From the NCBI GenBank assembly GCA_947624745.1, contig CANQLR010000003.1, forward strand, positions 43,415-107,414: a stretch of DNA of 64,000 nucleotides, given 5' to 3'. The position numbers and the translations under genes were made by a program. Below, piece by piece: positions 37,617-44,603 of the stretch. Within the stretch, counting starts at the first letter, position 1. Every line of letters starts with the position of its first letter. Under the pieces are notes generated by a model. The model worked only from the letters and a program-made list of their open reading frames with translations, had not been told where the DNA came from and did not search any database. Source of the stretch: an uncultured Clostridia bacterium. Its GTDB lineage: Bacteria > Bacillota > Clostridia > Oscillospirales > Ruminococcaceae.

Positions 37617-39269
37617 TTATTCCTCCTTCTCTTCCTCCTTCCACGTCATCACGACCGGCGGGGAGCAGCGGGTCACGCCATTCAGGTGCAGTCCCTTTTC
37701 GCAGGCTTCCCTGACGATCGCCATCACGAAATAAACCGTGGCGTCGGAGTACCTGAACAGCTCGGGAACGGACGTCAGATGCCTTGGTATCGGCGCTTTC
37801 TGGGAGGAAATAAATTCCTCGAGCCTTTCGCCGAGGGCGGCCTTCAGCTCATCCGTCGCGCAGTTTATAACGCCGCACAGGCGGTCGTATTCCTCTGCTT
37901 TCAGAACGGGTATCGTTACCTTGATTCCGCCGTTTTCCCGCCTGATGAGTCCGATCCGCTCGATATCGGGAATGTGGGAGATAAGCTCGCTCGGGACGTC
38001 GTAACCTACCCGCTCCTCAAGCGGGATATCGGCGTAAACGCACCACAAAAACGGGATAATGTGCTTAAAATACAGGTCATACGAAAACGCGTACCTCGTG
38101 GGATCGTCCCAAAGGGTCGTGTCAAATTCGCGGAGCCGGACCCGCCTCGTGCCGCCTGCCGCAAGACCCTCCGTCGTGCGGTGTCCGCCGTGGATCATGT
38201 ACTGCGCGGATCTGTCGTATTCGGTCATGTCATAGCCCGCCTCGAACGCGACAGCTTGGGCGAGCCACTGCCCGCCGTCCTTCCGCTTCGGAAAATTCGG
38301 GGGAGCGATCTTTCCCGTGCCGAAATGCTGAAAATCCTGCAAAGCCTTTAAGACCGCGTATCGGTCCAGTTTTATTTTCTGCCCGTCGCTCATTTCCCGA
38401 ACAAACGGCATCTCCGAGATCCTCTCCGACATCTTTTGGATTATTTTCCAGATCAAGTCGAAGTGCCTGTGCGCAAAGTCGAGCTGGGGCTTAAAGCCCC
38501 TGAGCTTGTCCTCGGGCCTTGTGATGATGAAATCGGTATAGACCCTTTGATTTTCGGTCATTTGCATGAGCTCGCCGCCGACGAGCTTTTTGACGATCGG
38601 CTCGATATACGCCGCGGGGATCCCGATCGCCTTTGACAGATCGGGCAGGGATATCGGCTTTTCGTATGCCAAAATAAGTAAATTCTGCGCGATGGGATCA
38701 CTCTCGACGAGCGACATCGGCTCGCCCTTAAGCCCCTCCGAGCCTCCGAATGACAGATATAAATAACCGGGTAAATGATTTTTTGCTTGGTTCATGGTTT
38801 CAAGTCCTTTCTTCATCTGATCGCGGCCGGCGGAAAGCCTGCTTTTCACGGTGCCCTCCGGGATCCCGAGAGCCTTTGAGATGTCGGAAACGCTCTGGCC
38901 CCGAAAATAATACCGTATCAGCACCTCGCGCGTCCGGTATCCCAGAAAATTCAGCTCGCGGCGGACCTCGGCAGCCTCCTCCGACCTGAGAAAACCGTCG
39001 TCAAAGTCCTCGGAAAGGCCGTTTATGTCGTCGAGGCAGACGGTGACCGGACGGCGGTATTTCTTGCGCAGGCCGTCGTTGAATTTGTGGTAGAGCGTGT
39101 TTGTTAGCCAGGTTTTCGGGTATTCGATGACCCCGCCGCCATGCAAAAACGCGAGCGCCGCGAGGACGGTCTCGCCGACGAGGTCCTCGGTGTCCGACCG
39201 AGAGCAGCACTTTGCCACCGCGAGCCGCATCAGATAGTCATAATACTTAATTATTTCGTCTGTGTGCAT
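37617..39269 (-). CDS. ECF-type sigma factor with long C-terminal extension
   Basis: A 550-residue protein. Residues about 5-85 are sigma region 2 (YYDYLMRLAVAKCCSRSDTE, WLTNTLYHKFND) and about 105-155 region 4 (LGYRTREVLIRYYF, SDISKALGIPEGTVKSRL). Typical ECF sigma factors end near 180; here 380 further residues follow. Residues about 205-250 contain a winged-helix-like segment (SLPDLSKAIGIPAAYIEPIV); the rest has no motif known to me. The extension may sense a signal and replace a separate anti-sigma factor, which is absent from the neighbourhood. It has its own promoter. Confidence 0.85.
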   Translation of the reverse strand: MHTDEIIKYYDYLMRLAVAKCCSRSDTEDLVGETVLAALAFLHGGGVIEYPKTWLTNTLYHKFNDGLRKKYRRPVTVCLDDINGLSEDFDDGFLRSEEAAEVRRELNFLGYRTREVLIRYYFRGQSVSDISKALGIPEGTVKSRLSAGRDQMKKGLETMNQAKNHLPGYLYLSFGGSEGLKGEPMSLVESDPIAQNLLILAYEKPISLPDLSKAIGIPAAYIEPIVKKLVGGELMQMTENQRVYTDFIITRPEDKLRGFKPQLDFAHRHFDLIWKIIQKMSERISEMPFVREMSDGQKIKLDRYAVLKALQDFQHFGTGKIAPPNFPKRKDGGQWLAQAVAFEAGYDMTEYDRSAQYMIHGGHRTTEGLAAGGTRRVRLREFDTTLWDDPTRYAFSYDLYFKHIIPFLWCVYADIPLEERVGYDVPSELISHIPDIERIGLIRRENGGIKVTIPVLKAEEYDRLCGVINCATDELKAALGERLEEFISSQKAPIPRHLTSVPELFRYSDATVYFVMAIVREACEKGLHLNGVTRCSPPVVMTWKEEEKEE

Positions 39270-39354
39270 GTTTTACCTCCGGAAGTCTGAACGTTCATAG
39301 GTATAGTCGCGCATACCCCGCCCCGGTTCGGGGGCAAAAATATTTTGTGTAGAT

Positions 39355-39383
39355 ATTATAAATTATTTTGAGGGGGATTGCAA
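39355..39383 (-). promoter_or_regulatory. Promoter of the ECF-type sigma factor gene
   Basis: Minus strand TTGCAA (39383-39378), 17-bp spacer, TATAAT (39360-39355). Confidence 0.75.
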
Positions 39384-39455
39384 GGAGGGGAAAGCGGGGG
39401 GAGCAGGTGGAGTAGGGGGGAGGGGGCGATTTGGGGGAGCGGTGGGAGGCGAGGA

Positions 39456-39551
39456 TATGAAAATGTCGACTACATTGATGGCGAATACTCGGGAGGCAAC
39501 TTCGATCAGCCTGCTTGGAAACAGCTTGTTTCGGACATTGAGGGCAAAGCG
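39456..39551 (+). pseudogene. Fragment of a large serine recombinase
   Basis: An open frame encodes YIDGEYSGGNFDQPAWKQLV followed by SDIEGK, which matches the 'YIDDGYSGTNFDRPAF..M..DI..GK' segment that follows the catalytic core entrance in large serine recombinases. No start, no catalytic serine and no continuation are present. It is a remnant of a second recombinase, independent of the one at 34.1 kb. Confidence 0.6.
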
Positions 39552-39645
39552 GCGCACCTCCTTCCATCCGCCATATATGGGCATGCCTATGACCTCGGCT
39601 GCGACCACGCGGTTGCGGAAACATCAATCCCATTTTCACCCCCTC

Positions 39646-39674
39646 TTTACTTTCCCCCTCATTTTTGATATAAT
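39646..39674 (+). promoter_or_regulatory. Promoter of the EFR1-like gene
   Basis: TTTACT (39646-39651), 17-bp spacer, TATAAT (39669-39674). Confidence 0.7.
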
Positions 39675-39707
39675 TATAAAAACTAAAATGAAAGCTGGAG
39701 GATCAGC

Positions 39708-40483
39708 ATGGAAAAGAAATACTGTGCAATTTATTTAAGCGGCACGGGGAATACGAAGTTTTGCGTATCAAAATTGGCGAAAATGCGGACGAAAACGCCC
39801 CGGTTGTCGCGCTTGAGGACCGTGGCGCCGTCCCTACCGTCGCGGCTTATGACAATATTATTCTCGGGTATCCGGTACAATTTTCCAACGCTCCGAAGAT
39901 GGTGCGGGATCTCATTACCGAAAACGCCGCTTTATGGAATGGAAAAAATGTCCTTTGCCTTGTGACGATGGGCGCATTCAGCGGCGACGGCGCGGGATGT
40001 ACGGCAAGGCTTTTGAAAAAGTGCGGCGCGACGGTTCTGGGCGGATTGCATATCAAAATGCCCGACAGCGTGTGCGACAGCAAGCTTCTCAAGAAGAGTG
40101 CAGATGAGAATATGTTAATAATTAACCGCGCTGAAGAAAAGATCGGGCGAACGGTTTTGCGGATGAAGAGCGGCAAATTTCCGCGCGACGGCTTAGGCGT
40201 TTTTGCTCACGCCGCAGGTTTATTCGGTCAAAGACTATGGTTCTACAGCAAGACGAATCACTACAGCAATAAATTGAAGATAAATAAAACGCTTTGCACG
40301 GGCTGCGGGAAGTGCGTGCGGGTTTGCCCGATGAAAAATCTCACAGTCGAAAACGGAGCCGTTTCGCCTCACGGAAAATGCACGATGTGTTACCGCTGCG
40401 TGAGCCTTTGCCCGCAAAAGGCGATCACGCTGATCGGCGATGAGGTAGTGGAGCAGTATAGGCTTGAGAATTTTAGGAGGTGA
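39708..40483 (+). pseudogene. EFR1-family flavodoxin/ferredoxin, frameshifted near its start
   Basis: The frame from ATG 39708 encodes the FMN-binding flavodoxin start IYLSGTGNTKFCVSKLAK; homology then continues in another frame from about 39770 (IGENADENAPVVALED, GYPVQFSNAPKMVRDL, TMGAFSGDGAGC) to the stop at 40483. The C-terminus has two [4Fe-4S] motifs, CTGCGKCVRVCP and CTMCYRCVSLCP. Such proteins pass electrons between flavin and iron-sulfur partners in anaerobes. The break lies at AAATTGGCGAAAATG, where a small deletion would explain it. A sequencing error is the alternative; a short product from TTG 39761 would lack the flavin loop. Confidence 0.8.
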
Positions 40484-40510
40484 ATTTCCGGTTTTCGTTG
40501 ATGTGTGTGA

Positions 40511-40785
40511 ATGTTTTTTGTGCTTTTCTCTCATAAGAGCTTTGCTTCTGATTGGTATGATGTGATACTGAGCGGGGGCGATTTTGATACCGATACAAGG
40601 CTCACCGAGCTTGATAGCTTGGAGAAAAAATACCTCGAAGAATTTGAAGCCATGAAAGGCGAATATACCGAATTAGATGGCGACGTTGCCACTGAAGAAC
40701 TTTCGGAAATCCATAAAACCGGTGAGAAAAGATCCATAGAAAAAATCCGCTCTGCCTATCGCGACAGGGCGGATTTTTCTTTGGT
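40511..40785 (+). other. Possible remnant of a small helical protein gene
   Basis: The frame from ATG 40511 encodes a charged, mainly helical stretch (TRLTELDSLEKKYLEEFEAM and a Glu/Lys-rich continuation) and runs through the terminator at 40741. No ribosome site and no recognised family. It looks like an eroded gene more than an active one. Confidence 0.3.
40741..40780 (+). terminator. Intrinsic terminator
   Basis: AAAAATCCGC/GCGGATTTTT 10-bp stem; symmetric, so active from either side. Confidence 0.8.
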
Positions 40786-40867
40786 TGAAAGGTGTGGGGG
40801 AGGGAGACAGAGTGCTTGGAAATGCTGTTATACTTTCGTTCCACTCTAACCCCTTTTTTCGCAATAA

Positions 40868-40993
40868 TTACCCTCGCAGGCGAGCGGAGAAGCCGTCCTC
40901 CGCGAGAACATCTATGCCGAGTTTTTCGATTTCACGCCGAACCCCATCAACTGTGTGCGCGTGAAAATCGACGGTTTTGTTAATTATGTTCAT
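40868..40993 (-). CDS. Small 41-residue protein or gene remnant
   Basis: ATG 40993 on the minus strand is preceded by AAAGGAG with 6-base spacing, an excellent ribosome site. The frame encodes 41 residues (VDFHAHTVDGVRREIEKLG, IDVLAEDGFSARLRG) and stops at TAA. It could be a genuine microprotein, or the start of a larger protein cut by a stop. No family recognised. Confidence 0.4.
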   Translation of the reverse strand: MNIINKTVDFHAHTVDGVRREIEKLGIDVLAEDGFSARLRG

Positions 40994-41056
40994 GATTTAC
41001 TCCTTTGGTTTGAGGGCGATTGCAGACAGAGCCGGAGGTTATAACTGCAGCGGGGA

Positions 41057-41085
41057 TTGACTTCTTTTTAATAGTTTGGTATAAT
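41057..41085 (+). promoter_or_regulatory. Promoter of the second GNAT gene
   Basis: TTGACT (41057-41062), 17-bp spacer, TATAAT (41080-41085). Confidence 0.8.
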
Positions 41086-41120
41086 ATTTATAATGCAAAT
41101 CGGGATTTGCGGAGGTATCT

Positions 41121-41624
41121 ATGGCTGAAATTTCATTTTGCAGTTTCGATGAAACCAAATCGGACGTTCTTTTGCCGCAGATGTTTGAAATACTTTCAAC
41201 AAATATGAGCAAAATTGCGCCTACGGGCAACAGCTATGAAGAAGATAAAGAAATTTGGCTGTCCTATATAGGACCGAATTTGAAAAGAAAGCAAATAATT
41301 CTCATGTATGTCGGCGAGGTCTTAGCGGGATATTTTCAGTACAGCTTGGGCGAATGCACTGTGCTGATCGAGGAGGTTGAAATCTTGCCCGCTTATCAGC
41401 GTACGCTGCTTTTTTACCGTTTTCTTAAATACATGAGTAGGATCATTCCGGAAAATGTTAAGTACGCAGAAGCCTATATAAATAAAGGAAACTCTAATTC
41501 ACAGCGTATCGCCCAAAAACTCGGATTAAAAATAGTGGGAGAAAATCCAAACGGACATAGCTTCCGTTATCGTGGGGAATTTTCTTCTTTCGACAAATAT
41601 TTCGCAAAATCCCCGCTTTTCTAA
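41121..41624 (+). CDS. GNAT-family acetyltransferase-like protein
   Basis: A 167-residue protein with a GNAT-like fold: a beta-strand pair around MYVGEVLAGYFQYSL, EEVEILPAYQR as the acetyl-CoA entry strand and loop, and NKGNSNSQRIAQKLGLKIVG as the C-terminal helix region. The classical Gly-rich RxxGxG loop is weak (PAYQRTLLF), so activity is uncertain. AT-rich. GCGGAGGTATCT precedes ATG. It is flanked by its own promoter and terminator. Confidence 0.7.
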   Translation: MAEISFCSFDETKSDVLLPQMFEILSTNMSKIAPTGNSYEEDKEIWLSYIGPNLKRKQIILMYVGEVLAGYFQYSLGECTVLIEEVEILPAYQRTLLFYRFLKYMSRIIPENVKYAEAYINKGNSNSQRIAQKLGLKIVGENPNGHSFRYRGEFSSFDKYFAKSPLF

Positions 41625-41637
41625 CTGCTCATATCAC

Positions 41638-41669
41638 GCGCCCCGTCATCGTGGACAGGGCGCTTTTTT
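41638..41669 (+). terminator. Terminator after the second GNAT gene
   Basis: GCGCCC-C-GTC / GAC-A-GGGCGC hairpin followed by six T residues. Confidence 0.85.
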
Positions 41670-41751
41670 GTTCTACCTTATTTCCTTTATCTTTAACCTT
41701 TTTTGTGCTTTAACGGTTTACCCAAGTAACGCTATAACTCTCCCTCATCGG

Positions 41752-42978
41752 CTACTTGCGCTCTTTCATGCCGCGCTCGATCGCCTCGATGCGCAGGGAA
41801 AGCGGCGGGTGGGAATAGGTCAGTGCGACCTCGACGGGCGACGGCGAAAGGTCGGAAAGGTTATCCTTCGCGAGCTTTTTCAGCCCGGAAATAAGCTCTT
41901 TGCCGCAGCCCTCCTCGACCGCGTGGCGGTCGGCGCGATACTCTGCTTTACGCGAAAGCGAGCTCGCGACGAACGAAAACAGAGGCGTCAGGACCGGCAT
42001 TTCCACCATCATGACCAAAACGAGCGCGAAGCCGTAGTTGCGCCCGGCAAAGCCGAAGTCGGGGTATATCGCCGCGGTGCGCACGGTCAGCCATGTCAGC
42101 AGGACTATCACGACCATCTGCAAAATGCCGATAAAGCTGTTCTTGAAGGTGTCTTTATGAAGCCCGTGGCCGAGCTCATGCGCAAAAACGGCGACGATCT
42201 CGTCGGGGGTCATCGAGTCGATGAGCGTGTCGTACAAAACTATCGTCTTCGAGTGCCCGAGCCCCGAAAAATAGGCGTTTGACTTCGTGGTCCGCCGCGA
42301 CGCGTCCATGACCTGGATCTCGCGGACCTTATAGCCGTTTTTTTCGAGCAGAGCGGTGAGCTTGTCCCGAAGCTCGCCCTCGCCGAGCGGGGTGAATTTA
42401 TTGAATATTTTGGAAAAATAGGGTGCAAGGAATATCACCGCGAAAACTACCGCGACCATAATGCCGGAGAAGAGCAGCAGGATCCAATCGCCCAGGTTCT
42501 CATAAAGCAGGGCGAAGAGCAGCGTCATCGCGATCATTAAGGCGGTCTGGATCAGCCAGCCCTTGATCCGGTCTGCGACGAAGGTTTTAAGGGTCATTTT
42601 GTTGAAGCCGTACTTTTCGTCGATCTTCATCGAATAGACATAGGCGAAAACCGCGCCGACGAGCGAGTCGAGCGTGAGGATAAACAGAAGCAGGCACGCC
42701 GCCGAGATATACGGACCGCCGCCGACGTCGAACCTCGGGAAAATGTCAAAGACAAAAAGCAGCAGGTAAATCGCGAAGCTGACGAGCGACGAAACGAGGT
42801 CTGCGAGCGCGGTCTCGCGGTGGTAGTCCTGCCATTTTTTATAGCTCTGTGCGTCGTAGATGTCGCGGACGTTTTCCGGGATCGGGTTGTTCTTTGAACG
42901 GTATTTGACCGCCTGCAAAAACAGGCTGTAAATAAAGCTCAGCACGTAAAGTATTATTCCGAGTATTTTAAAGTTCAT
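41752..42978 (-). CDS. M48-family zinc protease (Ste24/CAAX protease-like)
   Basis: A 408-residue integral membrane protease. An N-terminal helix and several further helices (about 75-100, 115-140, 165-210) precede the zinc motif FAHELGHGLH; the third ligand glutamate is in KAEYRADRHAVEEG. The protein ends in a region typical of Ste24 (LTYSHPPLSLRIEAIERG). In bacteria this family takes part in membrane-protein quality control. ATG 42978 is chosen because it has GGAAGG upstream; the frame is open further but without a ribosome site. Confidence 0.88.
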   Translation of the reverse strand: MNFKILGIILYVLSFIYSLFLQAVKYRSKNNPIPENVRDIYDAQSYKKWQDYHRETALADLVSSLVSFAIYLLLFVFDIFPRFDVGGGPYISAACLLLFILTLDSLVGAVFAYVYSMKIDEKYGFNKMTLKTFVADRIKGWLIQTALMIAMTLLFALLYENLGDWILLLFSGIMVAVVFAVIFLAPYFSKIFNKFTPLGEGELRDKLTALLEKNGYKVREIQVMDASRRTTKSNAYFSGLGHSKTIVLYDTLIDSMTPDEIVAVFAHELGHGLHKDTFKNSFIGILQMVVIVLLTWLTVRTAAIYPDFGFAGRNYGFALVLVMMVEMPVLTPLFSFVASSLSRKAEYRADRHAVEEGCGKELISGLKKLAKDNLSDLSPSPVEVALTYSHPPLSLRIEAIERGMKERK

Positions 42979-43036
42979 GACTTGCACCTTCCTTTTCGGG
43001 GTATTTTTGCAGCTTTTGGCCGTTATTTTCTTCATG

Positions 43037-43065
43037 ATTATAGCACGGCGGGGTGCGGTTGTCAA
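43037..43065 (-). promoter_or_regulatory. Promoter of the M48 protease gene
   Basis: Minus strand TTGACA (43065-43060), 17-bp spacer, TATAAT (43042-43037). Confidence 0.85.
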
Positions 43066-43146
43066 TGATCTTAATGATCGGAGGAACGGTCGGACATTTT
43101 TGTATTCTCTGCACGGAAAACTGCGGTTTGATTTGTGAGATCTCAC

Positions 43147-43170
43147 AAAAGTGATAAATTCATCACTTTT
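43147..43170 (+). promoter_or_regulatory. Inverted-repeat operator next to the membrane protein/XRE promoter
   Basis: AAAAGTGAT-AAATTC-ATCACTTTT, perfect 9-bp arms, ending 3 bp before the -35 box. Likely site of the XRE regulator encoded by the second gene. Confidence 0.65.
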
Positions 43171-43173
43171 CTC

Positions 43174-43202
43174 TTGACAGCAGGTCTTGGAGGTGATATA
43201 AT
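43174..43202 (+). promoter_or_regulatory. Promoter of the membrane protein/XRE pair
   Basis: TTGACA (43174-43179), 17-bp spacer, TATAAT (43197-43202). Confidence 0.88.
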
Positions 43203-43246
43203 TGTAACATAAAGAGATAAATAAATCATATTAAGGAGCGATCGTT

Positions 43247-43624
43247 ATGAAAAAGGACACCAAAATAAAGTCACTAAGATTATATCACGCATTTTTTGCC
43301 GCGCTGTCGCTTTGCACCATGCTGATCATAATATTTATGGACAATTGGGTCGACTGGTTCCACTTTTTGCCGATATTGGTGGTGATATGCTTTGACGGCA
43401 GGTTCGAGAAAAACGATGAGCTTGCCAGACAGCATCTCTCCAAAGCGAACACCGCCGTCATGTGGGCGCTGATCGCGGCGCTCGTCATGCTGTTTATGCG
43501 CGGGCGCTTTCACCCCATACCTGCGACCCGGTATCTTATTATCATCTGCGGAGCTCTTTTTCTGCGAAGCGTGCTGTTTCTTATTTTTGACAGAGCGCTT
43601 GAAGCCGAGGAGAAGGATGAATAA
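43247..43624 (+). CDS. Small membrane protein paired with XRE regulator
   Basis: A 125-residue protein with four predicted membrane helices (about 14-30, 35-48, 70-85, 93-112). No enzymatic motif. Pairs of a small multi-helix protein and a short XRE regulator (this gene and the next, TAATG overlap) are frequent in Firmicutes; the regulator usually controls its own operon and the role of the membrane protein is unknown. AAGGAG precedes ATG. Confidence 0.8.
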   Translation: MKKDTKIKSLRLYHAFFAALSLCTMLIIIFMDNWVDWFHFLPILVVICFDGRFEKNDELARQHLSKANTAVMWALIAALVMLFMRGRFHPIPATRYLIIICGALFLRSVLFLIFDRALEAEEKDE

Positions 43625-43824
43625 TGGCTGTGCTGAAAACGAAGATCAAGGAGCATCGGGCGCGGCTGAACATGAAGCAGGATGAGCTTGCAGAGCTTGT
43701 GGGCGTCCGCCGAGAGACTATTATCCGCCTCGAAAAAGGACAGTATAATCCGTCGCTGAAGCTCGCGATGGATATTGCCAAGGTGTTTGGGACGACCGTT
43801 GAGGAGATGTTTGAGTTTTTGTGA
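43624..43824 (+). CDS. XRE-family transcriptional regulator
   Basis: A 66-residue, single-domain helix-turn-helix protein ([42 protein letters not shown]), the Cro/YgzD type. Its ATG overlaps the stop of the membrane-protein gene (TAATG). The inverted repeat at 43147-43170 is its likely operator. Confidence 0.9.
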   Translation: MAVLKTKIKEHRARLNMKQDELAELVGVRRETIIRLEKGQYNPSLKLAMDIAKVFGTTVEEMFEFL

Positions 43825-43869
43825 TGATTGGAGGGAGAGGTTTGAAGACCTTTTAGAGGGGAGGGGCAG

Positions 43870-44020
43870 CGCCATAAGCTTTGAGTGATCCACTTATCCG
43901 GCTTTGTCAGGTCAGGGTTATCCGACAGCCTCTTCAGGATATTGAGAGCCTGCTCGCAGCCGTTGATCGCCTCACGCACATCGCCGACGTTTCGGTAAGC
44001 TCGGGTGAACCTTTCGGCAT
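43870..44020 (-). pseudogene. Remnant of a small repressed gene
   Basis: On the minus strand AAAGGAG precedes ATG 44020, but that frame stops after 28 codons. A second frame, shifted relative to the ATG, encodes a plausible helical protein (YAERFTRAYRNVGDVREAIN, CEQALNILKRLSDNPDLTKP) from about 44015 to 43870. A frameshift just after the start is the simplest explanation. The gene sits behind a well-formed promoter with two palindromic operators. Confidence 0.4.
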
Positions 44021-44043
44021 ATTTGTGACTCCTTTCAGAACGT

Positions 44044-44058
44044 TTGACACGGTGTCAA
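44044..44058 (+). promoter_or_regulatory. Palindromic operator O1 (TetR-like)
   Basis: TTGACAC-G-GTGTCAA, perfect 7-bp arms, just downstream of the minus-strand -10 box. Confidence 0.65.
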
Positions 44059-44065
44059 CATAATC

Positions 44066-44094
44066 AGTATAACACGGTTTTGACAGGGTGTCAA
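44066..44094 (-). promoter_or_regulatory. Minus-strand promoter with flanking operators
   Basis: TTGACA (44094-44089), 17-bp spacer, TATACT (44071-44066). The -35 box is part of operator O2. Confidence 0.75.
44080..44094 (+). promoter_or_regulatory. Palindromic operator O2
   Basis: TTGACAG-G-GTGTCAA, one mismatch between the arms; centre 36 bp from O1. Confidence 0.6.
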
Positions 44095-44123
44095 TAGGCT
44101 CACAGAAAAATTAAATTTTCTTG

Positions 44124-44144
44124 TTGTAACCCTTGACATTACAG
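44124..44144 (+). promoter_or_regulatory. Cupin operator 1
   Basis: TTGTAA-N9-TTACAG, overlapping the -35 box of the cupin promoter. Confidence 0.6.
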
Positions 44145-44161
44145 CCGATATGTGCTATAAT
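44133..44161 (+). promoter_or_regulatory. Promoter of the cupin gene
   Basis: TTGACA (44133-44138), 17-bp spacer, TATAAT (44156-44161). Confidence 0.88.
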
Positions 44162-44165
44162 ATAG

Positions 44166-44186
44166 TTGTAACCAAAAAGATTACAA
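44166..44186 (+). promoter_or_regulatory. Cupin operator 2
   Basis: TTGTAA-N9-TTACAA, same geometry as operator 1, over the transcription start; the two centres are 42 bp apart. Confidence 0.65.
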
Positions 44187-44204
44187 TATTAAGGAGGAAT
44201 AATT

Positions 44205-44555
44205 ATGGCAAACTATCAAAAAATTAACGCTTCGGGGAACGAGCGGGTCGAGCTTCACGACCGAATCGGGCTGACCGGCGCAGAGATCAGCGTGAATTTC
44301 ATGCCCGCGGGCGGGTGCGTGCCGTTCGTTCACGCGCACAAGCAAAATGAGGAAATTTACATTATTCTTGAAGGCCGTGGGAGCATGATTCTCGACGGCG
44401 AGACCGTTCCGCTCGAAAAGAACGACTTCCTGCGGGTGAGCCCCGCGGCGAGGCGGCAGATTTTTGCCGCGGCGGACAGCGACCTGCGCTATGTCTGCAT
44501 TCAGGTCAAGGAAAATTCGCTCGAGGGCTACACCGCCGCCGACGGAATTATGTGA
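44205..44555 (+). CDS. Cupin-domain protein
   Basis: A 116-residue single cupin barrel. Motif 1 includes FVHAHKQNEEIYIILEG (two His and Glu as metal ligands) and motif 2 GETVPLEKNDFLRVSP; the His usual in motif 2 is replaced around SPAARRQIF, so metal binding may be incomplete. Such small cupins serve as isomerases, dioxygenases or sensors; function open. AAGGAGG precedes ATG. It lies behind a promoter with paired operators, so it is inducible. Confidence 0.85.
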   Translation: MANYQKINASGNERVELHDRIGLTGAEISVNFMPAGGCVPFVHAHKQNEEIYIILEGRGSMILDGETVPLEKNDFLRVSPAARRQIFAAADSDLRYVCIQVKENSLEGYTAADGIM

Positions 44556-44593
44556 CAAAAAAGCCTCTCACGCGGCGGTGGGAGGCTTTTTTT
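44556..44593. terminator. Bidirectional terminator between cupin gene and proS
   Basis: AAAAAAGCCTC/GAGGCTTTTTTT stem with A-run on one side and T-run on the other, serving both converging genes. Confidence 0.9.
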
Positions 44594-44603
44594 CGCTTTT
44601 TTG

